Source of the DNA: Peribacillus loiseleuriae
GTDB taxonomy: Bacteria > Bacillota > Bacilli > Bacillales > DSM-1321
Direction: 5' to 3'
Assembly: GCF_001183985.1 (NCBI RefSeq)
Contig: NZ_LFZW01000001.1
Coordinates: 3,772,059 to 3,836,058, forward strand
DNA: 64,000 nt
Under the pieces are notes generated by a model, which searched no databases, was not told where the DNA came from, and saw only the letters and a list, made by a program, of their open reading frames with translations. The position numbers and the translations under genes were made by a program. Shown piece by piece: positions 18,063 through 27,534 of this stretch; the first letter of the stretch is position 1; every line of letters begins with the position of its first letter.

Positions 18063-18185
18063 CTATATTTTTGTTTTCCACTTTACGGAAAGCACATATT
18101 TATAGTAAGTAAATATAGCCGATAGTAAACCAGCACCAAACAGTATACTGCCAATAATAACAAAGTTATTTTTATAAGTCTCAAC
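18063..18185 (-). other. Open membrane-like segment in a 650-base gap, probably a remnant
   Basis: In the gap 17784-18433 the minus strand has a 40-codon open stretch reading like a membrane helix (FVIIGSILFGAGLLSAIF) with a basic end (KYVLSVKWKTKI). It has no ATG and no ribosome site. An overlapping frame with a TTG start is equally hydrophobic, so this may be chance AT-rich sequence. Apart from this and the palindrome at 18226-18260, the gap shows nothing but the upstream region of the nucleotidase gene. Confidence 0.2.
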
Positions 18186-18225
18186 TTATTTAAATCCAGA
18201 AACCTAACACATTATTGTCAATACA

Positions 18226-18260
18226 CATTCATCTAGGATGATGCATACCCTAGATGAATG
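18226..18260. promoter_or_regulatory. Perfect 12-bp inverted repeat upstream of cpdB
   Basis: CATTCATCTAGG at 18226-18237 is exactly complemented at 18249-18260 around an 11-base loop. There is no strong T-run on either side, so it is either a weak terminator for the upstream region or an operator for the nucleotidase gene 170 bases downstream. Function is not determined. Confidence 0.45.
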
Positions 18261-18433
18261 TATCAAAATATATTTTTATAAAAGGAAAAATACTAAATTC
18301 ATAGCCTTCTTTTTTTATTAACTTACAAATTTTAACAATATTTATTTTTCGTATATTTAATAAACTCCCTAGATTTAATAGCAATAAAATGCTAGAATTC
18401 AATTGTTTGGAAACGCAATTATAGGGGGCAATA

Positions 18434-20947
18434 ATGATGAAGAAAATGATTGGTAAAAAAACAATTGCTAGTGCGGCATTAGCATTAGGATTAATTATTC
18501 CACAAGTTGGACCGACACTTACATATGCTGAAGTTATGAATCATGATATCGTAAATCTACGAATTGTCGAGACGACAGATATTCATTCCAACGTTATGAA
18601 TTATGATTACTATCAAGGGTCTTCTACAAATGAATATGGGTTAACAAAAGCAGCTAATTTAATCAAGCAAGTACGTGCAGAAGCAGATAATAGCTTATTG
18701 TTTGATAATGGAGATTTAATTCAAGGTAGCCCACTAGGAGACTATGTACATAATAATGATCTAATGAAGAATGGCTACGTTCATCCGGTCTATAAAGCTA
18801 TGAATCAATTAGGTTATGATGCTGCAACAGTCGGTAACCATGAATTTAACTATGGTTTAACTTATTTAGATACTGCACTAAAGGGTGCTGATTTTCCGTA
18901 CGTGAATGCAAACGTTTACGACACTAAAGGGAATAACTATTTTACTCCATTTGAAATACTAGAACGTGAAGTTAAAGATACGGATGGAGAAACACACAAG
19001 CTAAAAATAGGTGTGACTGGCTTTGTCCCACAAGGAATCTTGAACTGGGATGCAAAACATGTTTCTGGCAAGCTTGTCGTCGAGGACATTGTAAAATCAG
19101 CTAAAAAGGTAGTTCCTGAAATGAAAGCAGCAGGCGCAGATATCGTGGTTGTTTTGTCTCACTCTGGCATTGCTGAATATGATCAAAATGGCAAAATGAA
19201 AGATTATGAAGATGGCATGGAAAATGCTTCTTATTATTTGAGTAAAGTAGAAAGCATTGATGCCATTTTAACGGGACACCAGCATTTAATGTTCCCAAAT
19301 GCAGCTAAACCTTCCTTCAAAGATGAAAATGGAATTGATAACACGAAAGGAACAATTAATGGAGTTCCTATGTTAATGCCTGGGTCGTGGGGGAATAACA
19401 TCGGATTAATCGATTTAACCATTGAAAAGGTTGACGGTAAATGGGATGTTACAGCTGGACAAGCTAAATTAAAGCCTATTACAGCTGGAGAGCAAACCGT
19501 TAAGCCGGATCAGGCCATTGTCGATGCCGTTAAAACGGAACACGAAGCAACCATCAAGTATATGGAAAGCCCCGTTGGAGAATTGGTAGGCGATTTGAAT
19601 ACCTATTTCGCTTTGGTGAAAGATAACGCTGCAATGGAAATATTAAATAGAGCTCAAGCTTGGTATGTTGAAAAAGCCTTAAAAGGTACCCAATATGAGA
19701 ATATACCAGTCATCTCTGCAGCTGCACCTTTTAAAGCAGGTCGAGGTGGTGTGGAGGATTTCACTAATGTAGAATCTGGAACGATTGTTTTGAAGAATAT
19801 TGCTGATTTATACCAATTTGACAGTAATGTAGTGAATGCTGTCAAAGTAACGGGTTCGACTCTTAAAGAATGGTTAGAGTGGTCTGCTGGACAATATAAT
19901 ACAATTGACCCATCAAAAACGGAAGATCAAATGCTAATTAATAATGATTTCCCAACATATAACTTTGATGTTATTGATGGTGTAACCTATGAGATTGATG
20001 TAACATCTTTGCCGAAGTATGACAAAGGGCAAAATGTAATTAACGCTAATGCCAATCGGATTAAAAATCTGACATTCAATGGTAAACCAGTAACTGCTGA
20101 TATGGAATTCATTGTCGCAACAAATGATTATCGTGCCTCAGGAAGCAAACTAATGAATCCGGGCGGAGTAAACACAATCCTAAAAGCTCCAGATTCAAAT
20201 CGTCAAGCAATGATGGACTATGTAGTGGAAAATAAAAAAATCGATGCTGCAGTAAATAACAATTGGACATTTACTCCAGTTAATGCAGTTGTTACATTCC
20301 TATCAAATCCAAAAGCTGATGAACTAGCCAAATCAACGGAAAATATCACCTATACAGGCAAAACAGATGAAAAAGGCTTTGGTATCTTCAAAGTGGATCT
20401 TAGTAAACCGACAGCATCAGGATCATTCATTGATGTACAAGTAAACCATTGGGCTGGCGAATACATCAATAGTCTTGCAAAACAAGGAATCATAAAAGGC
20501 AAAACGCCAACAACATTTGACCCAAATGGCAACGTCACTCGTGGACAATTCGCGAGTCTACTCGTTCGCACTTTAGGCTTAACAGCTAAAGCGGGTGCAC
20601 CGTTCAAAGATGTTTCTGGTGAACTAGCAAAAGAAGTTGCAGCAGCATTTGAAGCGGGCATAACATCAGGCACTACTTCAACTACATTCGACCCTAATAA
20701 ACCGATTTCACGCTCACAAATGGTAACAATGCTAATCCGAGCATATGAAGTGAAAAATGGTAAAGTAACGAATGGAAAACAAACGCAATTCACAGATATT
20801 GAAACTTTAACCACGGAAACAAAAGCTGCCATTCAAAAAGCATTTGAGCTTGAATTAATCCAAGGATATGGAAAAGAGTTCAAGCCTGCCGATAATGCAA
20901 CACGTGCTCAAGCAGCAAAAGTGGTTTACCTTTTAAATAATAAGTAA
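18434..20947 (+). CDS. cpdB: S-layer-anchored 2',3'-cyclic phosphodiesterase / 3'-nucleotidase
   Basis: Secreted nucleotide-scavenging enzyme of 837 residues. A signal peptide ends near TYA (residue 32). The metallophosphatase domain shows the metal motifs TDIHSN, NGDLIQGSPLGDY, GNHEFNYG, VVLSHSG and LTGHQH. The opening LRIVETTDIHSN and the NYDYYQ that follows match CpdB rather than UshA. The 5'-nucleotidase C domain covers about 380-610. Three SLH repeats (from about 660; AGEYINSLAKQGIIKG, AAFEAGITSG, AFELELIQGYG) anchor it to secondary cell-wall polymer. AGGGGG lies five bases before ATG. It is monocistronic with a strong terminator after it. The substrate range is inferred from the family. 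Confidence 0.9.
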   Translation: MMKKMIGKKTIASAALALGLIIPQVGPTLTYAEVMNHDIVNLRIVETTDIHSNVMNYDYYQGSSTNEYGLTKAANLIKQVRAEADNSLLFDNGDLIQGSPLGDYVHNNDLMKNGYVHPVYKAMNQLGYDAATVGNHEFNYGLTYLDTALKGADFPYVNANVYDTKGNNYFTPFEILEREVKDTDGETHKLKIGVTGFVPQGILNWDAKHVSGKLVVEDIVKSAKKVVPEMKAAGADIVVVLSHSGIAEYDQNGKMKDYEDGMENASYYLSKVESIDAILTGHQHLMFPNAAKPSFKDENGIDNTKGTINGVPMLMPGSWGNNIGLIDLTIEKVDGKWDVTAGQAKLKPITAGEQTVKPDQAIVDAVKTEHEATIKYMESPVGELVGDLNTYFALVKDNAAMEILNRAQAWYVEKALKGTQYENIPVISAAAPFKAGRGGVEDFTNVESGTIVLKNIADLYQFDSNVVNAVKVTGSTLKEWLEWSAGQYNTIDPSKTEDQMLINNDFPTYNFDVIDGVTYEIDVTSLPKYDKGQNVINANANRIKNLTFNGKPVTADMEFIVATNDYRASGSKLMNPGGVNTILKAPDSNRQAMMDYVVENKKIDAAVNNNWTFTPVNAVVTFLSNPKADELAKSTENITYTGKTDEKGFGIFKVDLSKPTASGSFIDVQVNHWAGEYINSLAKQGIIKGKTPTTFDPNGNVTRGQFASLLVRTLGLTAKAGAPFKDVSGELAKEVAAAFEAGITSGTTSTTFDPNKPISRSQMVTMLIRAYEVKNGKVTNGKQTQFTDIETLTTETKAAIQKAFELELIQGYGKEFKPADNATRAQAAKVVYLLNNK

Positions 20948-20999
20948 GTTCAATCTAGAGCGTCAGGAACCGCTCAGTACTATAACAAAGATAGGTGGA

Positions 21000-21013
21000 C
21001 GGTGCCTGGCACC
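21000..21013. repeat. GGTGCCTGGCACC palindrome (REP-like)
   Basis: GGTGCCTGGCACC at 21001-21013 is a near-perfect palindrome. Short palindromes of this type are common REP sequences in Bacilli, linked in other genomes to RAYT (TnpA-REP) transposases. No RAYT gene is seen in this window. Confidence 0.45.
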
Positions 21014-21031
21014 CTTATATTTTTTTATTTC

Positions 21032-21057
21032 AAGGGGTAGCTTCTGCTACCCCTTTT
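21032..21057 (+). terminator. Intrinsic terminator of cpdB
   Basis: A perfect 10-bp stem AAGGGGTAGC (21032-21041) pairs with 21046-21055 around a 4-base loop, with T residues at the 3' side. It follows the cpdB stop by about 85 bases. Confidence 0.85.
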
Positions 21058-21227
21058 ACTTTCAGTTCCTCATCAACAAACCATAATTGAACAATACAGC
21101 TGGAGTTTAAGGGTCAAAAGCCCCCCTATATTCATACAGGGTTTTATCAATCTTTTTATGTTCTAAAATATGGTGCCAAAAATACCCTAAGACAAGTTAA
21201 GGAAAAAAAGCACCGCAACATTTTTAT

Positions 21228-21287
21228 AAACGTCGCGGCTCTATTTTAAACATCGCATCTTTTTTACAAACATCGTGACTTTATTTC
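21228..21287. repeat. Three tandem 20-bp repeats
   Basis: Units begin at 21228, 21248 and 21268, each AAACRTCG followed by a C/T-rich 12-mer. No reading frame is maintained with clear coding. The preceding 12 bases may be a fourth, degenerate unit. The rest of the gap 20948-21405 holds the cpdB terminator and a GCGCGCCGG-type repeat. Confidence 0.5.
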
Positions 21288-21317
21288 AAAGCCACAATCC
21301 CCTCTTCAATCTTTACG

Positions 21318-21400
21318 AGCGAGATTCACGATTGGCGCGCCGGAGGCCATTTTACGCCCGAAATTCGTAAAGGCGTTCATTCCGGCGCGAATATTCCCAT
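21318..21400. repeat. GCGCGCCGGA-type repeat copy
   Basis: TTTACGAGCGAGATT followed by GATTGGCGCGCCGGAGGCCA recurs, diverged, at 42375-42455 (CTTACGAGCGAGATTTCAAA, then ATTTGCGCGCCGGAACCAC). An inverted fragment, TTCCGGCGCGAATATTC, closes this copy. It lies immediately downstream of folC. Confidence 0.5.
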
Positions 21401-21405
21401 TTCGT

Positions 21406-22704
21406 TCAGCTTGTTTTTCTAATATAAGGGCGGGCCAATGCCAGAAAATAGAGCGATCCTGTGACAATGACTAAATCATTGGGATTCTGTAAATTTCGTG
21501 CATAATCGATTGCTTCCTGCCAATTGATCATCGCCTTTTTCCGCTCCAACTTACTCGTTTCTAACAATTCCTGAGCAGATGCTGCTCGCTTAAAGTCAAT
21601 TTCCGTAAAGGTAATCGATGTCGCATGTTCATCTACCATTCTTAACACTTGTCGATAATCTTTATCTTTTAAGGCTGTAAAAACAAAATGATAATGGACA
21701 TCTGGATATCTAGTTTGTAATGTTTCAAGTAAAACGGTCATGCCAGCAGGGTTATGAGCGCCGTCTAAAATGATCTGACCAGGTAACACTTCAAATCTTC
21801 CAGCCCAATGTGCCTTTGCCAAACCAGCCCGAATACTTTTTTCAGAGATTTCTAGCTGATACTCTTCAACTAACAGCTTTACTGCAGCAATCGCTAAAGC
21901 CGCATTATTCACTTGGTGACGGCCGAGCATTTTAAGATCGATTTGTTCAAGCGTTGTATTTCTCATTTTAAAAGAAAAACATTGACCGTCTTGAACTTGA
22001 CTAGGCTCACTCACGAGGATTTCTTTATTTAGGCAATAATGGTTTGCGCCCTGTACTTTGGCATATTCCATTATAGCCGTAGCAGGTTCCTCTTCCGTTA
22101 CGCCGCTAATAACAGGCACACCGCGTTTAATAATTCCAGCCTTTTCAGATGCGATTTCAGCCAGTGTATTGCCAAGTATATTCGTATGCTCTAAAGAAAT
22201 CGATGTGATTATAGAAAGTAAAGGCGTTATGACATTTGTGCAGTCCAACCTTCCTCCTAAACCTGTTTCGACGATCGCAATGTCCATCTCGTTTTTTTGG
22301 AAATAGAGAAAAGAAATAACCGTAATAATTTCAAAAAAAGTCGCTCGATACCCCACCTTCCCTTCTTCTAAAAAAGGATAAATGGTATTCATATGTTCGA
22401 TCATTTCTTCATCTGAGATCATCGTTTCATTAATCATCATTCTTTCGTTCACTTTTTCCAAATGCGGTGAAGTAAAACTACCCACTTTAAGTCCTTGGGC
22501 CATTAAGATTTCCTTCAAAGCATTCAAAGTCGAGCCTTTGCCATTTGATCCAGCAATATGGATCGATTGAAAGCTCTTTTCTGGATTCCTAAGCTCCTTT
22601 AAAAGATTCTCCATCCGCGCAAGCCCGAAATCCATCCCAAGCTTCGATTCTCTACTATATAAATAATCCATGACTTCTTCCATTGACTGAAACAAACCGA
22701 CCAC
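21406..22704 (-). CDS. folC: Folylpolyglutamate synthase / dihydrofolate synthase
   Basis: Mur-ligase-family enzyme that adds glutamate to folates (and may ligate glutamate to dihydropteroate). 432 residues, normal for FolC. Motifs seen: P-loop HIAGSNGKGST near residue 50, ETGLGGRLDCTNV near 145 (Mg and folate site), ISLEHTNILGNTL near 170, and ILDGAHNPAGM near 310. The frame opens with GTG at 22704 immediately after AGGGA; TTG at 22695 has better spacing and ATG at 22683 is also possible. In B. subtilis comC follows folC here; in this window the next genes downstream are cpdB and the pilus locus. Confidence 0.94.
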   Translation of the reverse strand: MVGLFQSMEEVMDYLYSRESKLGMDFGLARMENLLKELRNPEKSFQSIHIAGSNGKGSTLNALKEILMAQGLKVGSFTSPHLEKVNERMMINETMISDEEMIEHMNTIYPFLEEGKVGYRATFFEIITVISFLYFQKNEMDIAIVETGLGGRLDCTNVITPLLSIITSISLEHTNILGNTLAEIASEKAGIIKRGVPVISGVTEEEPATAIMEYAKVQGANHYCLNKEILVSEPSQVQDGQCFSFKMRNTTLEQIDLKMLGRHQVNNAALAIAAVKLLVEEYQLEISEKSIRAGLAKAHWAGRFEVLPGQIILDGAHNPAGMTVLLETLQTRYPDVHYHFVFTALKDKDYRQVLRMVDEHATSITFTEIDFKRAASAQELLETSKLERKKAMINWQEAIDYARNLQNPNDLVIVTGSLYFLALARPYIRKTS

Positions 22705-22893
22705 TCCCTAAAACTGTTCTATTTCTCGATTTAATAAAGGATCACATTTAACCATAACAAATTCCTAAAAAATAGACAAAAGGATTTTTTTCATGCACAG
22801 CTGATCATGTATTGGAGTTTACCAACCACATGAAGATTTCCTCACAAAGTACGGAAGTTTTCTAACCAACTTTTGCTTCAGCCGGCAACTAAT

Positions 22894-22946
22894 AAAAAAG
22901 GATGACCCATAGAGTCATCTGGTACCTGTTTGAGTCATCCTTTTTT
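22894..22946. terminator. Bidirectional terminator between valS and folC
   Basis: AAAAAGGATGAC at 22895-22906 pairs with GTCATCCTTTTT starting at 22934. An inner alternative stem GATGAC/GTCATC (22901-22906 with 22914-22919) can also form. A and T runs on the two sides make it usable on both strands. Confidence 0.7.
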
Positions 22947-23050
22947 CGTGGATAAGGGGCGGGGTTCCGCCACCTTCATTAGGTGATACAGTTTTAAGAT
23001 CCTGAACCTTTTTCCTCGTAGGGTTAAGAGCAGACGCTCAAGGTTGCTTT
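22945..23050 (-). repeat. Copy B of the GGTGGCGGTGCGGAG repeat family
   Basis: On the minus strand it reads TGAGCGTCTGCTCTTAA, AAAAAGGTTCAGGATCT, then ATGAAGGTGGCGGAACC, matching copy D at 47415 step by step. The TGCGGAGCTGATTTT core is deleted. It lies between the valS stop and its terminator. Confidence 0.6.
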
Positions 23051-23054
23051 TTGT

Positions 23055-25700
23055 TTACAGCTGTTTCAATTCAATAATACGTTGATTAACAGCGTCACGT
23101 TTTTCAACATAGTCTTTTTCTTTCGCTTTTTCTTCCTCAATTACTTGTGCAGGAGCTTTTTTCACGAAGCCTTCATTGCCTAGTTTCTTTTGCACACGTT
23201 CCACTTCTTTGTTTAGTTTCTCAAGTTCTTTATCGAGGCGTTTGATTTCGTCTTCGATATTGATTAAGCCTTGAAGAGGTAGAATCAGCTCCACTCCTGT
23301 AACGACAGCTGTCATTGCTTGGCCTGGCTCATCTACTTTTGTACCAATTGTCAATTCCTCTGGATTACAGAATCGTTCAATATAGGCACGGTTATTTTGC
23401 AGGGTTGTGACAATGTTTTCATCTTTCGCTTTCAGAATCAGCTTGATTTTTTTGCTAAGCGGTGTATTTACTTCACTGCGAATATTACGTACAGAACGGA
23501 TAATTTCAACAAGCAGCTTCATTTCCTCAGCGGCGATACTGTCAGAAAGATCAGTACGTACTTCCGGCCATGCAGTAACTGTGATAGATTCGCCATTATG
23601 CGGCAAGTTCTGCCATATTTCCTCGGTAATAAACGGCATGAATGGGTGCAATAAACGCATCGTGTTATCAAGAACATAGGCGAGAATGGAACGAGTCGTT
23701 TTCTTCGCTACTTCATCTTCACCGTATAATGGTAGCTTCGCCATTTCAATATACCAGTCACAGAAGTCATCCCAAATGAAGTTATAAAGAGCGCGGCCTA
23801 CTTCACCGAATTCATATTTATCAGCAAGACGCGTAACTGTTTCAATCGTTTCGTTCAGACGAGTTAAGATCCATTTGTCTGCAACGGATTTTTCACCTGT
23901 CAAATCAATTTCTTCATATTTCATTCCATCCATATTCATCAAGGCAAAACGGGATGCATTCCAAATTTTATTGGCGAAATTCCATACTGCTTCAACCTTT
24001 TCTGTGCTGTAGCGAAGATCTTGGCCTGGTGAGCTTCCTGTTGATAAGAAGTAACGTAATGAATCCGCACCATATTGATCGATGACGTCCATTGGATCTA
24101 CTCCATTACCAAGGGATTTACTCATTTTGCGACCTTGTTCATCACGTACGAGCCCATGAATGAGTACATCTTTAAATGGACGCTCGCCAGTGAATTCAAT
24201 CGCTTGGAAAATCATTCGAGACACCCAGAAGAAGATAATGTCATAGCCTGTAACAAGTGAACCAGTTGGGTAGTAGCGTTTGAAATCGGCGCTTTCACGA
24301 TCCGGCCAGCCCATTGTTGAAAACGGCCATAGTGCTGAACTGAACCATGTGTCAAGAACATCCGTATCCTGTTCCCAATTTTCACTGTCAGCAGGTTCTT
24401 CTTGACCGACATATATTTCTCCTGTTTCTTTATGATACCAAGCCGGGATACGGTGGCCCCACCAAAGCTGACGAGAAATACACCAATCACGGATATTCTC
24501 CATCCAGCGTAAATATGTTTTCTCAAAACGATCCGGTACGAAGTGAACTTTTTCTTCATCTGATCCTTGTTGAAGTTTAATCGCTTCATCTGCTAATGGC
24601 TGCATTTTGACGAACCATTGCGTAGACAAATACGGTTCAACGACAGCGCCACTTCGCTCAGAGTGACCGACAGAATGCATATGTTCTTCAATTTTGAAAA
24701 GAACGCCTTGTTCTTGTAAGTCTTTTACAATTTGTTTACGGCATTCGAAACGGTCCATTCCTTTGTAAATACCGGCCTTGTCATTCATTGAGCCATCTTC
24801 GTTCATGACAAGAATGCGCTCTAGATTGTGGCGGTTGCCAAGTTCAAAATCGTTTGGATCATGAGCTGGCGTAATCTTCACCGCACCTGAACCGAAATCT
24901 TTATCGACATAATCATCCGCAACAATTAGAATTTCGCGGCCAATAATCGGCAAAATAACATGCTTGCCAATTAAATGCTTGTAGCGGTCATCTTCAGGGT
25001 GAACAGCCACTGCCGTATCGCCTAGCATCGTCTCAGGACGAGTTGTCGCTACTTCAATAGACCCTGATCCATCCGCTAATGGATAGTTCATATGATAAAA
25101 TGCACCTTGAATATCCTGATGAATGACCTCAATATCAGAAAGCGCCGTTTTAGTCGAAGGGTCCCAGTTAATAATGTATTCCCCGCGATAAATCAAACCT
25201 TTATTATATAGTTTGACGAACACTTCGCGCACTGCTTTAGAAAGCCCTTCATCTAAAGTAAACCGCTCTCTACTATAATCAAGACCTAAACCAAGCTTTG
25301 CCCATTGATCGCGGATATGGCCTGCATATTCTTCCTTCCAGCTCCAAGTCTCTTCAACAAATTTCTCACGTCCAAGGTCATAACGGCTAATTCCGTCAGC
25401 ACGAAGCTTTTGCTCAACCTTTGCCTGTGTTGCGATTCCAGCATGATCCATCCCCGGAAGCCATAAAACATCATAGCCCTGCATCCGTTTCATTCTCGTA
25501 ATAATATCTTGAAGCGTCGTATCCCATGCATGGCCTAGATGCAATTTACCCGTTACGTTTGGTGGTGGGATTACAATCGTGTACGGCTCTTTCTTTTCGT
25601 CACTTTCTGCTTTGAAATACTGTCCATCTAACCACCATTTATAGCGGCCCTTTTCAATGGACTGCGGATCATACTTTGTCGGCATCGTTAATTCTTCCAT
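23055..25700 (-). CDS. valS: Valyl-tRNA synthetase
   Basis: Class I aminoacyl-tRNA synthetase charging tRNA-Val. About 881 residues, the usual length. The HIGH-type motif is [14 protein letters not shown] near residue 45 and the KMSKS motif is [11 protein letters not shown] near 525. An editing domain (CP1) lies between them and includes [19 protein letters not shown]. The C-terminal coiled coil ([20 protein letters not shown]) is typical of ValRS. ATG at 25700 lies eight bases after AAGGGGG and is preferred to ATG at 25706, which is too close. A Val-type T-box leader precedes it, so expression should rise when tRNA-Val is uncharged. Confidence 0.97.
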   Translation of the reverse strand: MEELTMPTKYDPQSIEKGRYKWWLDGQYFKAESDEKKEPYTIVIPPPNVTGKLHLGHAWDTTLQDIITRMKRMQGYDVLWLPGMDHAGIATQAKVEQKLRADGISRYDLGREKFVEETWSWKEEYAGHIRDQWAKLGLGLDYSRERFTLDEGLSKAVREVFVKLYNKGLIYRGEYIINWDPSTKTALSDIEVIHQDIQGAFYHMNYPLADGSGSIEVATTRPETMLGDTAVAVHPEDDRYKHLIGKHVILPIIGREILIVADDYVDKDFGSGAVKITPAHDPNDFELGNRHNLERILVMNEDGSMNDKAGIYKGMDRFECRKQIVKDLQEQGVLFKIEEHMHSVGHSERSGAVVEPYLSTQWFVKMQPLADEAIKLQQGSDEEKVHFVPDRFEKTYLRWMENIRDWCISRQLWWGHRIPAWYHKETGEIYVGQEEPADSENWEQDTDVLDTWFSSALWPFSTMGWPDRESADFKRYYPTGSLVTGYDIIFFWVSRMIFQAIEFTGERPFKDVLIHGLVRDEQGRKMSKSLGNGVDPMDVIDQYGADSLRYFLSTGSSPGQDLRYSTEKVEAVWNFANKIWNASRFALMNMDGMKYEEIDLTGEKSVADKWILTRLNETIETVTRLADKYEFGEVGRALYNFIWDDFCDWYIEMAKLPLYGEDEVAKKTTRSILAYVLDNTMRLLHPFMPFITEEIWQNLPHNGESITVTAWPEVRTDLSDSIAAEEMKLLVEIIRSVRNIRSEVNTPLSKKIKLILKAKDENIVTTLQNNRAYIERFCNPEELTIGTKVDEPGQAMTAVVTGVELILPLQGLINIEDEIKRLDKELEKLNKEVERVQKKLGNEGFVKKAPAQVIEEEKAKEKDYVEKRDAVNQRIIELKQL

Positions 25701-25767
25701 CTTCATTTCCCCCTTAAAAATGTTTTAAAGACAACTTAGAAAAGCAGTGAACATGTTGCTAGACAAC

Positions 25768-26038
25768 AAAAAAACTTTCTTCATCACAAAAGGACGAAGA
25801 AAGTTGTTCGCGGTGCCACCTTTTTTCCGAAAAAAGAGTTCAATCCTTTTCTCGGCTCTTAAAGATTAGATAACGGCTTTTCGCCGGTTTCCGCTACTTT
25901 TATTGTTCACGGAAACTGCTCATGGACGACTTCTGATGGGACACACTTAGAAACCTTTCAGCAAACGGCTCCCTCTCTTGAAGCGATCTTTCATCATACT
26001 ACTTCCAATCATAGCGGTTTATATGTAATTATTCATTA
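25768..26038 (-). promoter_or_regulatory. T-box riboswitch (valine) upstream of valS
   Basis: On the minus strand the T-box core AAGGTGGCACCGCG lies at 25809-25822. It is followed by a terminator stem AACTTTCTTC/GAAGAAAGTT with a T-run (25768-25805). The upstream stem I region contains AGAAGTCGTCC, where GTC (Val) is the likely specifier codon. Uncharged tRNA-Val should stabilise the antiterminator. The specifier is read from the usual position by eye. Confidence 0.9.
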
Positions 26039-26044
26039 AGATTC

Positions 26045-26074
26045 ATTTTACAAAAGAAATGTACCTAACGTCAA
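26045..26074 (-). promoter_or_regulatory. Sigma-A promoter of the valS leader
   Basis: TTGACG (26069-26074) and TAAAAT (26045-26050) on the minus strand are separated by 18 bases. Transcription would start near 26038, just before the T-box leader. Confidence 0.7.
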
Positions 26075-26194
26075 TCATCTTCTCTGTTTTTTTACTATAA
26101 TATTCAGCATTTCCGGAAATGTGATCATCTATTCACGTGATTCCACTTTTAACCATATAATATCGTATCACTTAAAAGTGAGGAGTTGGGCAAT

Positions 26195-26386
26195 TTGAGA
26201 CAACGTTATACTCCCTATACGCTGCCACCTTGGCTGAAAGGTATTCGTAATGTTTGCAGTCAGTTTATGTTACCGATATGTATTTTCCAGGCATTTCGTA
26301 CTCTTTTATTTCCGACATTTTTAGACATCTTACTGCTTTCGATTATGGTCGTACTATTGGTTTCTTTTCGGCAAAATTGGTTATAA
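26195..26386 (+). CDS. Small membrane protein, unknown function
   Basis: A 63-residue frame starting with TTG at 26195, nine bases after GAGGAG; TTG at 26186 would add three residues. The sequence begins MRQRYTPYTLPPWLKGI and then shows one or two hydrophobic helices (FLDILLLSIMVVLLVSF). It is divergent from the valS leader and convergent with ysxE, sharing the bidirectional hairpin at 26391-26444 as terminator. An inverted repeat CACTTTTAA/TTAAAAGTG (26144-26152 with 26172-26180) lies just upstream and ends next to its ribosome site. It looks like a genuine small gene but no function can be named. Confidence 0.6.
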   Translation: MRQRYTPYTLPPWLKGIRNVCSQFMLPICIFQAFRTLLFPTFLDILLLSIMVVLLVSFRQNWL

Positions 26387-26390
26387 AGAA

Positions 26391-26444
26391 GCAAAAAATA
26401 ATCCGAAGCGATATGTCACCTTTTAGCATTCACTTCGGATTATT
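26391..26444. terminator. Bidirectional terminator shared by ysxE and the small ORF
   Basis: AATAATCCGAAG at 26397-26408 pairs with CTTCGGATTATT ending at 26444. The right arm overlaps the ysxE stop codon at 26440-26442. On the minus strand a T-run follows. Confidence 0.75.
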
Positions 26445-27501
26445 CTGCATTCTGTTCTTGCTCTTGTTGTTGCTGTGCTTCTACAGCTGCTTTCTTTGCT
26501 CTTTCGTTTTCTTCGATTTTCATCACCATATACTCAATATTTTTCAATAACCAATATTGCCGTTGAAAATAACTGACGTATTGCAGTTCACTCCGACTTC
26601 CTTTTTTTTCAAAATATCCTTTTACCACAGCAATCGATGACTCTGGGTAAGCGAGATAGCTTTGAAATAACAGCACTTCCTCTGGCTTCAGAGGGAAATA
26701 GCGCATATAGTTGTAGAGAAGATCGACACAGTCATCGCACGGAAACGGATAGGTTCTTGCAGCCTCCACTAAGTACGGGAGTAAATCAAAATGTGGCGGT
26801 GCTGTTCTTGAATTTTCAAAGTTAATAAAGTAGCCATAGCCGCGATCATCGTATACATAGTGCTTCAATGAAACCTTGCCATGTGTCACAACTGTCCGTA
26901 TCTTTTCATGATCTTTTGTTTTCTCATACCAGTCTTCTAGTTTTTTCGTTGAATATTCTAGCGCCTGTGAAAGGTCGGTATAGTACGTACAATACATCAG
27001 CTCAAATGGGGACATATACCATTTCTTTTCACAGCTTTCAGCAAATTCACGGAGAAATTCCAGCTGTTTCTTCCACTCTTCAATGGTCGCTTGATAATGT
27101 TCTTCACGTTCCTCTTCATTAACGGTAATTTCTCTTACAGACAAAGCATGCATACGGGCAAGCTCACGAAACATTTGCTTATTCCGTTCAGAGCGTTCTC
27201 CATCTTCCTGATCAGAAAGCCAAGGCATCAAATAATACAATCGACTATTGTGAAGTACCGCATAACGGCCGTCCATCGTTTGATAGATGGGAACAATTCG
27301 ATTATACCCACGCTGATATAATCGCTGAATATTTCGAATAAAATCAATCCCAATATGAGGATCAATCGATTTGAGGGCAAAAACTCCTTTATCACTATAT
27401 AGCTTTGTGATTTTACCCATATATTCAATATAGTACGTTTTTAACGAATAGTTACGAAGAACCGCTTCGGTTTCCATCTTACTGCTTTCATTATCCGTCA
27501 T
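26440..27501 (-). CDS. ysxE: YsxE-like, CotS-family kinase-fold protein
   Basis: Protein of 353 residues related to spore coat proteins CotS and YsxE, which have an aminoglycoside-phosphotransferase-like fold. Seen: LYSDKGVFALKSID near residue 40 (a kinase-like beta hairpin with Lys), VVTHGKVSLKHYVY near 205 at the catalytic-loop position (HGKVSLKHY where APH kinases have HxDxxxxN, so the catalytic Asp is lacking), and FINFENSRTAPPHFDL near 225. The C-terminus is Gln/Glu rich. ATG at 27501 is preferred, after GGAAG; the frame opens at 27519. It lies between spoVID and valS, as in B. subtilis, and is expected to act in the spore coat. Confidence 0.85.
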   Translation of the reverse strand: MTDNESSKMETEAVLRNYSLKTYYIEYMGKITKLYSDKGVFALKSIDPHIGIDFIRNIQRLYQRGYNRIVPIYQTMDGRYAVLHNSRLYYLMPWLSDQEDGERSERNKQMFRELARMHALSVREITVNEEEREEHYQATIEEWKKQLEFLREFAESCEKKWYMSPFELMYCTYYTDLSQALEYSTKKLEDWYEKTKDHEKIRTVVTHGKVSLKHYVYDDRGYGYFINFENSRTAPPHFDLLPYLVEAARTYPFPCDDCVDLLYNYMRYFPLKPEEVLLFQSYLAYPESSIAVVKGYFEKKGSRSELQYVSYFQRQYWLLKNIEYMVMKIEENERAKKAAVEAQQQQEQEQNAE

Positions 27502-27534
27502 GGAATTCACTTCCAGCAATTAATTTCTGTATAA

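Noticed and set aside
20350..20832. 160-codon antisense frame in the SLH region of the nucleotidase
   Set aside because: Mirror of the SLH repeat codons; no independent signals.
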